A DNA stretch of 64,000 nucleotides from Cepaea nemoralis (GCA_014155875.1 JACEFZ010021717.1:36001-100000); one strand, 5' to 3'; positions 46,390 to 56,544 are shown, counted from the first letter of the stretch. Notes: generated by a model from the sequence alone, not told the origin. A program made the numbers and translations.

Positions 46390-46620
46390 GATTGTCGGTC
46401 CCGTTATGAGAAAACAGAGTCACGAGAACATTTTGACAACCGGGAATATGAATCGCCTTAGAGACATAGGTTCTCGGAGGGAGAAAATGCTGAATGAGTT
46501 CAGCTGCTCACGAACTGATCAAGCACATAGAAAACAGATGGTTGTGGAAGAATGTGATCGCCTGCATGGGCGACAACACATGCTTATGGATGAGAAACTA
46601 AGCTGAGTCATTAGCACTGA
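46390..46620 (+). pseudogene. LINE reverse transcriptase C-terminal remnant
   Basis: VMRKQSHENILTTGNMNRLR and SRREKMLNEFS follow the GHVMR...ENIxTTG...GRQREKML pattern of the LINE family tail. Confidence 0.7.
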
Positions 46621-46925
46621 CGACATCATTCGTCTGACCTCTCGTGAGGTCAAAGGTATATTTTTCGTTTTGAATTTATATTTTCACGTCCTGTCGTGCC
46701 TGACTGCTTTGATTGACTGTAATGAACGTTAAGAACAGCAGCTGCACCAGGCAATTCGTTTCTTCTACCCTTAATCCATCATTGGGACATGATCCCACAA
46801 ACCAAACCACGCCAAACCGTCCCATCTATTGCTGTCCCATGCAGCTTCTGCCATGTCCTCCCATTATTATTCTGTCTGCAATTCTCTTCCCCAAATGTTT
46901 TGGATCTCCCGCTATTTCGTTTGCC
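46621..46925. other. No recognised feature
   Basis: Unassigned sequence leading into the 67-bp tandem repeat. Confidence 0.4.
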
Positions 46926-46929
46926 CTGT

Positions 46930-47130
46930 TGGTTCTAGACAAGAGAGTGTCTTGTTATATTGTCCTCATGTTTTCTCAGTGTGTCTTCTATCTTGTGGGA
47001 TCCAGACAAGAGAGTGTCTAGTTATACTGTCCTCATGTTTTCTCAGTGTGTCTTCTATCTTGTGGGATCCAGACAAGAGAGTGTCTAGTTATACTGTCCT
47101 CATGTTTTCTCAGTGTGTGCCCTATCCAGT
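46930..47130. repeat. 67-bp tandem repeat, 3 copies
   Basis: GATCCAGACAAGAGAGTGTC and GTTTTCTCAGTGTGTCTTC are spaced 67 bp, with starts at 46930, 46997 and 47064. Confidence 0.95.
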
Positions 47131-47467
47131 GCCGATGTCTTTTCTCCACCTCCTGGTTCACCGGGATTTGTTTATCTCTCCCCATGAGCTCCACATTGGT
47201 AATTCAATCATACCATTTTATTCCCACTCACCTGGCAAAAAGTGAAGTTATTTTGCCAAGCACAAAAATACACCAATAACAGCACCGTTTGAATTATTTC
47301 AATATGGCGTATCAAAGTGCTACCAGCTGCCAAAATAAAACCCGGCAGAGATTATTTTCACATTACCTGTGCGAAATTAAACATGGGTTAAAAAATTGAC
47401 CTGGGTGTCAATGTTAGCACAATCTAATATGTGTACCAGGATATGTTGTGAGAAGTAAAGGCGGCCT
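47131..47467. other. No recognised feature
   Basis: Unassigned sequence between the 67-bp and 22-bp arrays. Confidence 0.4.
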
Positions 47468-47872
47468 TCGTGATGTTGACTAAATGCCATTGATGTGGAC
47501 TAAATGACAATTAATGTTGACTAAATGACCCATTGATGTTGACCAAATGACCCATTGATGTTGACTAAATGACCCATTGATGTTGACTAAATGACCCATT
47601 GATGTTGACTAAATGACCCATTGATGTTGACTAAATGACCCATTGATGTTGACTAAATGACCCATTGATGTTGACTAAATGACCCATTGATGTTGACTAA
47701 ATGACCCATTGATGTTGACTAAATGACCCATTGATGTTGACTAAATGACCCATTGATGTTGACTAAATGACCCATTGATGTTGACCAAATGACCCATTGC
47801 TGTTGACTAAATGACCCATTGATGTTGACTACATGACCCTTGATATTGACTAAATGACCCATTGATGTTGAT
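47468..47872. repeat. 22-bp minisatellite, about 18 copies
   Basis: TGTTGACTAAATGACCCATT with GA repeats every 22 bp. The centre is uniform and both edges diverge. Confidence 0.97.
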
Positions 47873-47981
47873 TGGTTTCTACAAATATGTCTCTCTGTCT
47901 ATCTACATTTGCATGTTTTGTCTTATGTATTCTGTCAGCCTATCGGTCCGTCTTTCTATCTGTCTGTGTGTCTACATATCC

Positions 47982-48064
47982 ATCCATCTTTCATCCATCC
48001 ATCCATCCCTCCATCCATCCATCCATCCATGCGTCCATCCATCCATCCATTCATCCATCCATTA
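47982..48064. repeat. ATCC microsatellite
   Basis: Imperfect ATCC units, preceded by CTGT-rich sequence. Confidence 0.94.
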
Positions 48065-48685
48065 ATTTTCCCATCCTTATAACCGTCTGTAAATTTAGTT
48101 CACCTGTTTGTCTGTCTGCACACTAGACTGTATTTCTGTCTGTTTGTCTCTCTGAGTGCCATTCTACCTGTCTCTATCTGTACCTGTCTGTTTATATATC
48201 TAGATTTATACCAGCACCGGGTTTATTCAGCGCGACATCCCAGAAATTGGCGGTGAATGCTTTGCTATTTTGTTACGTTGGTGTGTGTTGTTTTTGTCAC
48301 GTTTACAGCAATAACGCACCCTTCTTGTGCAAAAATCACTCAGAGAAAATAATTAAACACAAACATTCCAGGAGATTAATTTCATAACTTAACGCCAGGC
48401 CGCGCAGGAGAGCCTTCGTTCTGTAGTTTGTTGAAGATCATTATTTTTAATGGTTACATAAATAATAATCGCAGACAGCATCAGCGAACATTCCAACTGC
48501 AGCCGATTATCAAAAGGCGTTACATTTGAATGTATACAGTTCGTGTTTAAGGATTTACGGTGTTTATTTAGGGGTGCCTCCTCAGTTGTGAATTGGTCTT
48601 GGCGTGGTTGAGAGGCTTGCATGTCGCAATGGGTCCAGGAGATATGCTGACGGTAGCACAGCTGCTGGTAGGGATCCTCATGTCG
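48065..48685. other. No recognised feature
   Basis: Unassigned between two repeats. Confidence 0.4.
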
Positions 48686-48689
48686 GACA

Positions 48690-49090
48690 TGTCAAGGGAT
48701 AGGGACAAGGCGAAGAGAGTCACACATCAGCTGTCTTGTAGGTAGACTGGGGACAGTAAAAGGGTAGGGACCAGACGAAGAGAGACAGAAACCTATTGCC
48801 TTGTAGGTAGACTAGGGACAGTCCAAGGTTAGGGACCAGACGAAGAGAGACACAAACCTGATGCCTTGTAGGTAGACTGGGGAAAGTCAAAGGTTAGGGA
48901 CCAGACGAAGAGAGACACACATATGCTGCCTAGTAGGTAGACTAAGGATAGTTAAAGAGTAGGGACCAGACGAAGAGAGACACACATCAGCTGCCTTGTA
49001 GGTAGACTGGGGACAGTCAAAGGCTAGGGACCAAAGAGAGACACACATCTGCTGCCTTGTAGGTAGACTGGGGACAGTCAAGGGCTAGCG
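48690..49090. repeat. 65-bp minisatellite, 6 copies
   Basis: CTTGTAGGTAGACTGGGGAC recurs at 48735, 48800, 48865, 48930, 48995 and 49056. The unit includes AGGGACCAGACGAAGAGAGA. An isolated inverted copy exists at 51709-51775. Confidence 0.95.
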
Positions 49091-49176
49091 AAAGCAAGCC
49101 TGAAAACATGCCTGTGGACATCGGATGTAGTGAGACAGGGGATTGACGAAGCAATGCAGCGCAAGTCATTCCTTGA

Positions 49177-49179
49177 TAC

Positions 49180-49222
<43 letters not shown>
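49177..49222. repeat. GAT microsatellite
   Basis: About fifteen GAT units. It may be another LINE tail, but the preceding sequence is not clearly coding. Confidence 0.93.
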
Positions 49223-49223
<1 letters not shown>

Positions 49224-49311
49224 GTCATGATTTAAATGTTCAATCTCTTTGAACCCAAGCGTAGTTCATACATGTGCTATTATGTCTAGTGCATATGGCT
49301 GAACTTGTGCG

Positions 49312-49497
49312 TGTGGATTAGCTTTCCCTATTACCTGTGACCCTCGCCATCAGACGAACCCACCCCGACTTCTGAGGTACTTGTAATAATAGTTTAGTCT
49401 AACTGATCGGTATAGGAGTTGAACCTGCTACTTCGGCATCAGTACACCGGAAGTTTAAAGGCCAGCGGTCTTATCCATTCGGCCATGAAGACCTCCA
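49312..49497 (-). mobile_element. SINE family B, tRNA-Leu-like head
   Basis: The minus strand starts GTCTTCATGGCCGAATGGAT and has GCAGGTTCAACTCCTATACC (B box). The body shares GGTAATAGGGAAAGC with 33722-33946. Confidence 0.85.
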
Positions 49498-49599
49498 GTT
49501 GATCATTATGCATTTGAGGTATTTTGGTCACATTCAGTGCAAACGGTGTTATCTGTCTGCCATTTATCTATTTCAGGAATGATCTGGACATGATATTCT

Positions 49600-49985
49600 A
49601 CCGTGGGTATGGATATTCTGCCTTGGCCATGCGGGAGTGCGGGGAATGAACAGGCTGATTGACTGGCAGGGAATGCACCTCTTGGTGGTAGATTACCTAT
49701 GGACAAGGGAGAGTTGGTCGTGCGCCTGTACGACCAGGTGGATAAGGTGGGGGAGCAGATTGAGAACCTGTAATGAGATTACGGGAGATCGGTAGGGGTG
49801 CTGGAAGAATTTCAAAACTGAGAGGGGAGGCCAGAAGAACTTTCACTCAGATAGCGGTGGGAACAATTAGTAATATGACTCTTCGTTGACTGTTGAACGC
49901 GAGGACGGAGAGCGTATGGGAATGTCCTGAGTGCAGTGATGTCGGTTCTTAACTCAACTCACTCAACTCAACTCAACTCAAACCA
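49600..49985 (+). pseudogene. RNase H-type LINE 3' end with ACTCA tail
   Basis: VWIFCLGHAGVRG-like then NEQAD-like text, APLGGRLPMDKGELVVRLYD, and a 3' UTR ending GATGTCGGTTCTTAACTCAA followed by repeated ACTCA units. It is the same family as 30039-30478 (minus), and here the pentanucleotide tail is preserved. Confidence 0.88.
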
Positions 49986-50285
49986 TCTCTTTCACTGGGG
50001 CTTGTGCATCTATTTGGAAGGAACTGATACGTATCGAGAGTTTGAGAATGCTTACATATAGCCCCGTGAAAATGTTACCCAGCTTACTTGTGTAATCTAC
50101 GGACCCCACTTGGAGCTGACGAAAGATAATTGGAGATATGTTGAGGAGTTTAACTCAAGCCACGAGACATAATCCATAATGTGGACTTCTTTATACGCGC
50201 AAGTTTCGAAACTTCTTCTTCTTCTGCGTTCATCCGGAATGTTTTTTGTTTTTAGATGTAATTGCGGTGTATTATTATGCACCCT
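49986..50285. other. No recognised feature
   Basis: Unassigned; contains TTCTTCTTCTTCTGCG at 50213-50228. Confidence 0.4.
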
Positions 50286-50288
50286 TGG

Positions 50289-51240
50289 GCCTAGATCCTT
50301 AGGCCAACACATCCGACTTTTGCGTGCGTTTGTGACCATGTTAGCATTCCTGGGAGACTCACTTTTGTGGTGCCGTCCACATCTCAGCTGGTAAGATTCG
50401 AATACTTCACGATAAGTCCTCAATGGAAGGCAGGTACAGTCCATGGGCATTATCCGCCATCCAAGGGATGCTTCCATAGTTGTAGAGAAGGCACATAGCG
50501 CTCTGGTGCTTGGCTCACCGATGGAATCGCTACGTCCTGCTCATGGCTGCTTTAATTTCTCACTTCAATGTATTGGGCATTTCGTTCGCTACGGGCCGCG
50601 CCCCGCACAAACCAGGCCGGTCTGCAGACAGTATCCACTCAGCGAGCTTTCGATTCAGACATGTGCTATTCGTTGTGCCCGGAAGACATATATAGTCAGA
50701 GCTGTTCCGGGCACCACAGACATTCGGAAAACTAGCTAGTCAGAGCTGTTCCGGACACAACGACATTCGGAAAACTAGATAGTCAGAGCTGTGCCGGGCA
50801 AGTGAGGCATTTCACTCGGACGTTTTTGCGTTGTGCCAGTTTTAATTTGCCACCCTTAGGCCTGCACATCCGACTTCGGCGGGCGTTTTTGATCAGGTTA
50901 ACCGTCCTGGAGGTTTCGAGAGACATTTTTTGTGGTGTCGCTCATATCTCAGCTGGTCAAGGTAGAACGGTCAAAGTCATCACGGTCAACCCTCAAGGGA
51001 AGGCAGGGGTAGACCATGGGCATTCCCCGCTATCCAAGGAGGTTTCCATAATTGCAGAGCCGGCACATAGTGCTCTGAGACTGAGCTCACAGGAGGAATC
51101 GCTACATCCTGCTCATGCTACTTTAATTCCTCACTTCCATGTATTGGGCATTTCGTTTTGCCACTGGTCGCTCCCCACACAAACCAGGTACGGACAGTCT
51201 GCTGACGACATCCACTCAACAAGCTTTCGCTTCGGACTTC
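50289..51240. repeat. Large tandem duplication, unit about 560 bp, two diverged copies
   Basis: 50289-50665 aligns with 50851-51240. Shared landmarks are CATCTCAGCTGGT, CCATGGGCATT, CACATAG(C/T)GCTCTG, GGAATCGCTAC, TGTATTGGGCATTTCGTT and CACAAACCAGG. Between them, a segment ending ATTCGGAAAACTAG with GTCAGAGCTGT is itself repeated about three times at 50690-50805. No protein family was recognised on either strand. Confidence 0.88.
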
Positions 51241-51705
51241 CACTTGATGGATTCGCTAGCCAAGCGTTCCATTTCGTGTTTTTTGAGACTTTTTCCACCT
51301 TTGGCTACGCTCACTCTATGAGTATAGATACAGACTTTCATCGTAACCACTTCGTGCGACTGAACCGCTTTGCCACCTTAAGTACCGCTCACGATATAGG
51401 CTACATGTGCTACCGGCTCAGCAACTTACCTCCATGCATCTGAGAGCGAGTAACGGCCAGGCCCTCTCATCCGGGGATCCCTCATATCCCCCAGCTGAGA
51501 GCCTTCGAATAAGTATCTGAACTATGCATGTAGCGTGCTTAGCATCTCACCTCCATTTTGCAGTAGGTGAGTATCGGTCTGGCTCTCACATCCGAGGGTT
51601 TATGGCTTAGAGGCGCTCAGCCATATCCTTCAGCTGAGAGCTTTAGAGTATGTGCCCGGACCAAGAATTACTGCCTTCGTGCGCCTGATTTGAACTTTTG
51701 ATTTC
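51241..51705. other. No recognised gene; two copies of a short dispersed motif
   Basis: GAGTAACGGCCAGGCCCTCT with CATCCGGGG at 51456 and the related GAGTATCGGTCTGGCTCTCA at 51573 are near copies of 42078. Each is followed by CAGCTGAGAG. Confidence 0.55.
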
Positions 51706-51708
51706 TAT

Positions 51709-51775
51709 CCTCAGTCTACCTACATAGCAGCAGTTTGTGTCTCTCTTGGTCTGGTCCCTAACGCAAATCCTGTCC
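51709..51775 (-). repeat. Isolated inverted copy of the 65-bp minisatellite unit
   Basis: On the minus strand: TTAGGGACCAGACCAAGAGA, GACACAAACTGC and TAGGTAGACTG. One unit only, 2.6 kb from the array. Confidence 0.87.
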
Positions 51776-51832
51776 GACACATAGTTGTGCTTCCGTCGGC
51801 TTAGCTCTTGAGGTCATTGGGACACGCAAGGC

Positions 51833-51902
51833 ACCCCCCCCCCCCCTCACCGCGGCAAGGTGGAGACACATCGGAGGGTAGTGGGGGGGGGGGGGGGGGG
51901 TT
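51833..51902. repeat. Poly-C and poly-G runs in inverted arrangement
   Basis: A C run of about 14 (51834-51847) is followed 36 bp later by a G run of 18 (51883-51900). The runs can pair as a hairpin, or the G run can form a quadruplex. Confidence 0.85.
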
Positions 51903-51944
51903 CGAAACAGTCTGGCTTGTCTCATTGTAAAATAAGAGAGTTAG

Positions 51945-52035
51945 AGTTAATTGCATATCCTATACAGAACGTTGCAGTCGACACCAGCATTTTCTGCTGT
52001 TGTCACCTCTTGGCAAGTTTAAGCCGACAGATTGT
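51945..52035 (-). mobile_element. SINE family A, 3' part
   Basis: Minus strand: AACTTGCCAAGAGGTGACAA, CAGAAAATGCTGGTGTCGAC and TATAGGATATGCAA. Confidence 0.75.
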
Positions 52036-52119
52036 TGTTGGTTATGTTCTGCACTCTGCGGCGATAGGCAGATGATCTCATCAGAGAGACAATGACTATG
52101 GCCACCGACTAGTACAGTC

Positions 52120-53085
52120 TCTGCCCAGAAGGAAAGCAATGGCAAACTACCTTCTGCAAAACTTGCCAAGAAAACATAACAACCTTGAAAGAAAACATAA
52201 TACGAAAGAGATCTGGTGGCGAGACCCACAGGCCAGGCAGATCAGATAACAATGGGGAAGAGTGTGTGACACAGGGACCAGTACTAGTAATCGTGATGGC
52301 TGATCCCGACTGTGTTACCAAGGAAATCCCCTGTGTCAGACTAAGAAACAGAGTGAGAATAGGAACGGGAATGTGAGAAGTCTGTATGAGGGGAAGCTTA
52401 AAGTAGTATGTGGTGAGATTGAGAGGTTAAATATTACAGACAGAACTACACAAATTAGATTTTTAAGAGCATGCATCTTTCCCATTGCAACACACGCCTG
52501 TGAGACATGGACACTTACTAAACAGGCTGAACAGCGCATAAACGCCTTTGAATATAAATGTTATAGACGAGTTCTAGGAATATCTTGGGTAAAGAATAGA
52601 ACAAATGCATCCATACTTCAAAAGCTGAATATTGAAGAAGGTTGGCTATTAAAGACTACAAAACAAAGACAATTGAAATATTTTGGTCACTTGAAACGTC
52701 CCAAAAGTTTGGAGCGAACAATAATGGAAGGGTATATGCCTGGGAAGAGAACGAACGAACAAATGAACAAACTTTATTTTCAAAGTGTTAAGAATTGGGC
52801 ACGCAGGCCCGTCTAACATTCTGCCCTTCTATCACTCTCTTTCATACATTATTTCATTCACACATCATTCAAGGCTAACAGAGAACAGTAACAATATAAA
52901 AGATATACATTATAAAGAGGAAGAGGAGGGCCAAAGAGAAGATGGGTGCAGGGTGTGGCAGATGACCTCCAGATGGGTGTATCAGAAGCAGGACATCTTG
53001 CTTATGATCGAGAGGTTTTCCGGAAGGTTGTTATGGGAGCGAGGTTCTGCAAAGGACATACTACTGAATGAATGAATGAATGAAT
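52120..53085 (+). pseudogene. LINE with internal deletion: endonuclease start joined to reverse transcriptase end
   Basis: GNVRSLYEGKLKVVCGEIER at about 52368-52427 is the start of an APE endonuclease. Within a few codons it becomes DRTTQIRFLRACIFPIATHA, the post-palm part of the reverse transcriptase, aligning with 3562-3706. Catalytic endonuclease residues, fingers and palm are all missing. The C-terminus (KYFGHLKRPKSLERT, then after an insert GRAKEKMGAG-type text) ends in TGAA repeats at 53066-53088. Upstream 52120-52175 has the SINE-A-like core AAAGCAATGGCAAACTACC. Confidence 0.87.
52750..52914 (-). mobile_element. CR1/L2-like 3' UTR insertion in the LINE
   Basis: Minus strand: AATGAAATAATGTATGAAAG, AGAAGGGCAGAATGTTAGAC, GTGCCCAATTCTTAACACTT and AATAAAGTTTGTTCATTTG, then a TTCG tail. 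It matches 61820-61948. AAGAG flanks it at 52745-52749 and 52915-52919. The uninterrupted host sequence is seen at about 3870-3890. Confidence 0.9.
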
Positions 53086-53091
53086 GAATAA

Positions 53092-53248
53092 TGAGTTTTC
53101 CATTGCTTTCTTAATGACCGGGACCCACACCATTTCGTAAAGAACCAACGCAAAGTGGTCTGCTGCCAAATCACACGCAGCTGTGTTTCGAACATGGGTA
53201 TGCGGGATTACGAACTGCATCAGTAACTCCTTCGCAACGAAGCCGGCA
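53092..53248 (-). mobile_element. SINE family A, 5' two thirds
   Basis: The minus strand starts GCCGGCTTCGTTGCGAAGGA, with ATGTTCGAAACACAG (B box) and AGAAAGCAATGGAAAACTC. It is inserted at the tetranucleotide tail of the LINE above, and the 3' end is lost. Confidence 0.87.
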
Positions 53249-53249
53249 T

Positions 53250-53515
53250 AATGGGAGAGGGAGGATTAAATAAGAGGTTACGACGTCCGCCAATTGTTGA
53301 AGAAGATAACATTTGTTTTACTATGTTGACTGTTCACATGTTTACAAAATTAGATCCTAGGGTAGTGGAGCGGACGTGCAGACTTCTCAGACAAGGGAAA
53401 ACTAAAAACACAAATTTTTTTTTTTACATTGCACACGTTAAAAATCTCTCGGAAAATGAAAACTGAAAAGATCAGACAGCTGCTACCGAGAAAATTGTCC
53501 GAAATGAGAATCTTT
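53250..53515. other. No recognised feature
   Basis: Unassigned. Confidence 0.4.
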
Positions 53516-53519
53516 TACT

Positions 53520-53680
53520 ATAACATGTTTAGTCTGTGTGATTGTGTGATTTTGTAATTGTGTTTTTTTTAATTGTGTGATTGTGTTTTTGTGGTTGTAC
53601 GTTTGTGCTATTTTGTGATTGTCTGATTGCGCTGTTGTGTGATTGTGCTATTTTGCGAGTGTGTGATTATGCTATTATGT
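53520..53680. repeat. Imperfect TGTGATTGTG tract
   Basis: Variants of GTGTGATTGTG repeat irregularly, with an internal T run. Confidence 0.85.
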
Positions 53681-53689
53681 GCCTGCCAG

Positions 53690-53930
53690 CGGATCCTTGT
53701 CGGTGCTACGAAGTTCGTGTACTGGGGTGAAATTCTCCTGGTGTGACTTTTGGGCGGGGTCTGAAACGTTTATGGAGATATCCGCGTTCAACTAAAGAGG
53801 TCCTTTACAACCAGAGCAGATCTATGTGTGTTGAAGAGACCAGACACAGAGATGGAGATAGCGTGTGGTTGGGGACATAGCTACGTCTGTGACAGAGGAG
53901 ATTATTTCTGTTTCAATGGATTTTCATGAT
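53690..53930. other. No recognised feature
   Basis: Unassigned. Confidence 0.4.
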
Positions 53931-53934
53931 TGCG

Positions 53935-54640
53935 TTGTTTCTGTCTAATAATTGATCGTGTCCGTGTCGTTCCTGTCAATGAGTGGTCATGATCGGATTG
54001 TTTCTGTCCAATGACTGGTCATAATCGAATATTTTTCTGTCAGTGATTTGATCTCGTAACACCAAGATCACAATATACAAAACACTGATTAGACCAGTTG
54101 TGCTGTATGGCTCTGAAATCTGGATTACAACTAAAGGAGACGAAGCCTTGTTACAAACCTTTGAGAACAAAGTCTTAAAGACGCATCTGTGGGCCCATTA
54201 GGGATACACAAAATGGAGAGTGGAAAAGAAGAAGTAACAAAGACATTTATGATCTGTTTAAGTCACCACTAATCACTGGTATCATGAAGGCTAATAGACT
54301 ACAATGGCTGGGGCATATAGAAAGAATGGAAGATAACAGGGAAACAAAACTCGCTTACACTCAAGAAATAAATGACCGTAGACCCCGAGGTAGACCACGA
54401 AGACGGTGGAGAGATAATATACATACAGATCTACAAGCACTTGGAATCAGCGACTGGCAAGAGAAGATCAACCAGAGAGACGAATGGAGACGGTTTGTAT
54501 CTGCAGCAAAGAACCTCAACGGCTCGGAATGCTGAAGAAGAAGAAGAATGATTTGACATGATTGGATTGTTTCTGTCAATGATTTGACATGATTGGATTG
54601 TTTCTGTACAATGACTGGCCATGACCATGTCTCCGAGTGC
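53935..54640. repeat. Short tandem motif split by a LINE
   Basis: Units like ATTGGATTGTTTCTGTCAAT, with TGATTTGACATG or TGACTGGTCATG, lie on both sides (53935-54051 and 54549-54640). Confidence 0.75.
54052..54548 (+). pseudogene. LINE reverse transcriptase C-terminus with 8-bp target duplication
   Basis: It begins at KITIYKTLIRPVVLYGSE, runs through [49 protein letters not shown] and ends LNGSEC. The stop is followed at once by (GAA)n. TGATTTGA flanks it at 54044-54051 and 54549-54556. Frameshifts lie near 54175 and 54240. It is the intact reference for the AT-expanded copy at 34425-35220. Confidence 0.92.
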
Positions 54641-55050
54641 TATGGCTGTCAGAAATAAACGGTGCAGATTGCCGATCAGTTGTGATGTCTCAACATGGAG
54701 CGCGCGGTCCGTTAAATGACAAATGAGCTATTACAGCTACGTGAATAATAGCACTAGAAGCTATATCTATTCTGAATAGTTCACACGTCTGTTATTCTAC
54801 CAGGTAATATATATCCACTTCTTCATTTATATGTTTCGGGTATGTATGTTATTTATACTATGTTGTCACCCTCTTTATAAGGCTTCATCGCTATACTTTT
54901 GTTATTTTATTCTGTGTTAATTATAGTTTGGTATCATTCATATTGTGAACATATAGTAGTGTTATTTATTGTGTGCACAGGCAAATGTTATATTCGTGTC
55001 ATTTATATTGTGTAGATAGTAGATGCACACACACCGAGTTCGTGGTCTCT
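54641..55050. other. No recognised feature
   Basis: AT-rich, with several TATTGTGT-like words. Nothing assigned. Confidence 0.4.
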
Positions 55051-55054
55051 ACAA

Positions 55055-55750
55055 TGCTCAGAGACTGAAGGTGAGGACGAGATTCAGGAGGGTACTGATC
55101 AGAGGTGCTGTTTGCAGATGAAGCTGAAATTACGGCACACTCTGAGGAAGAATTACAACGCCTACTATCTGCAATCTCCAATGCTTGTTATGAATTTGTT
55201 TTAACAATTAACGCAAAGAAGACACAGACTATATGAGGCAAGGCGCAAATGGGGGGTATTATAAATCTGTATTGACGATACACAGCTGCGGACAGTAGAC
55301 CATTGCACATGTTTAGGATCAGAGGCGCTCCTTGGCAATTGGGTTACTGACGCAGTTCATAATCCCGTATACTCGCGTTCGAAATACAACTGCAGACTAT
55401 TTGGCAGCAGGCCGTCTTGCGTTAGTTTGTTTTACGAAATGGTATGGGTGCCGGTCGTTCAGAAAGCAATGGCAAACTACTGAAAGTAAACTTCTCAAGA
55501 GATCGCAAAAGCAAAAAATGTTGGTGTTGACTGCGACGCCCTGTAACAGATATGCAAATAACTCAACTAAGGATCAGAGGTAAACAATAAATTATCCCTA
55601 GATCAGGAAATCAACATTAGGATTGGTAATGCAACAACAACAACAATGAACGGGTTAACAAAAAGAACAGAAAGCTTACTGATACAACAAAAGTCCCTGT
55701 CTGTCAATCATGTATCCTTAGAATGATATAGGCTTTGATATTGTACCTTG
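55055..55750 (+). pseudogene. LINE reverse transcriptase palm fragment split by a SINE
   Basis: AVFADEAEITAHSEEELQRL corresponds to the catalytic palm. The family FADD box here reads FADE, so the second catalytic Asp is Glu. Then TINAKKTQTI before the SINE and a weak INIRIGNATTT after it. The LGS-type segment is duplicated as AGGATCAGAGG on both sides of the SINE. Confidence 0.8.
55326..55569 (+). mobile_element. SINE family A, full-length copy with 11-bp target duplication
   Basis: AGGATCAGAGG flanks it at 55315-55325 and 55570-55580, which fixes a 244-bp element. Internal order: GGGTTACTGACGCAGTTCAT, CGCGTTCGAAATAC (B box), GGCAGCAGGCCGTCTTGCG, AGAAAGCAATGGCAAACTAC, ATGTTGGTGTTGACTGCGAC and GATATGCAAATAACT. 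Confidence 0.93.
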
Positions 55751-56540
55751 GGAGAAAGTCGCGCCGTTTGCGTTGTATAGAGGGAAAAGAAAAGGAATAA
55801 AATCAAAGGAGAAAGTTATTACAAATACATCACACAATTAGAGGTTTAGACGTCAGATGGTGCGTGCATCCATTTACAGCGGGAATCGGTCTGATCAGTC
55901 ACATTTGCAACCGCCATGAATGGTAGTTACTATGCCTTTTCTGAAGCACAGTGTAACAAACTATCGTCTGTCAAGACGGCAAGGTGACAGTCAATGAATG
56001 GGCAGATGATATATTTTGTTTTAGAAATGGTGTAGACGATATTTATTTAAGCCATTCATTTGGTGTAGTTTATATATAGAATTAATCAATAATGACCAGA
56101 TTATCTATGCATGCAATTCATAGAGTGTAGAATATATATTAATACAATTCATAGTGTATAGAATATATATTCGTGTCATTCCTATTGTGTAGATTATATT
56201 CACCATTAATATCTTTTGTCATCAAAGGGCTGGGAATACTTCCAAGATTCGTTGGCACCCAGCTCTACCCCTGATCTATTGCGTAGTGAGCTTGGACACT
56301 TAGCCGTCTCAGATAACGGAGAAACACAGAAGTTTTACACGTTAAAAACCCCAGCTGTAAATCGTAAAGTGTAGGCCGTTAAGCCACCATCGTGGCAAAA
56401 TTATTAGACAAGGAAACATACCCACGAGTATATAGTGCCCGTTACTTTGGGTGGAATCTGTATGGAGGAGGTAAAAGCTCACACAAAAGCATAACTAGGC
56501 GTGACACCAGTCAATGGAAAGAGGAGTGAAGAAGAAAAAT
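55751..56540. other. No recognised gene
   Basis: A short stretch at 55950-55990 repeats the nucleotide sequence of the RT fragment at about 13082-13120. The rest is unassigned. Confidence 0.45.
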
Positions 56541-56544
56541 AAGA

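Noticed and set aside
49400..49497. Functional tRNA gene on the minus strand
   Set aside because: Same reason: it aligns along its whole length with the SINE at 33722-33946.
50802..51443. 213-codon plus-strand frame
   Set aside because: It spans the second copy of a tandem duplication whose first copy is not open in the same frame, and has no recognised domain.
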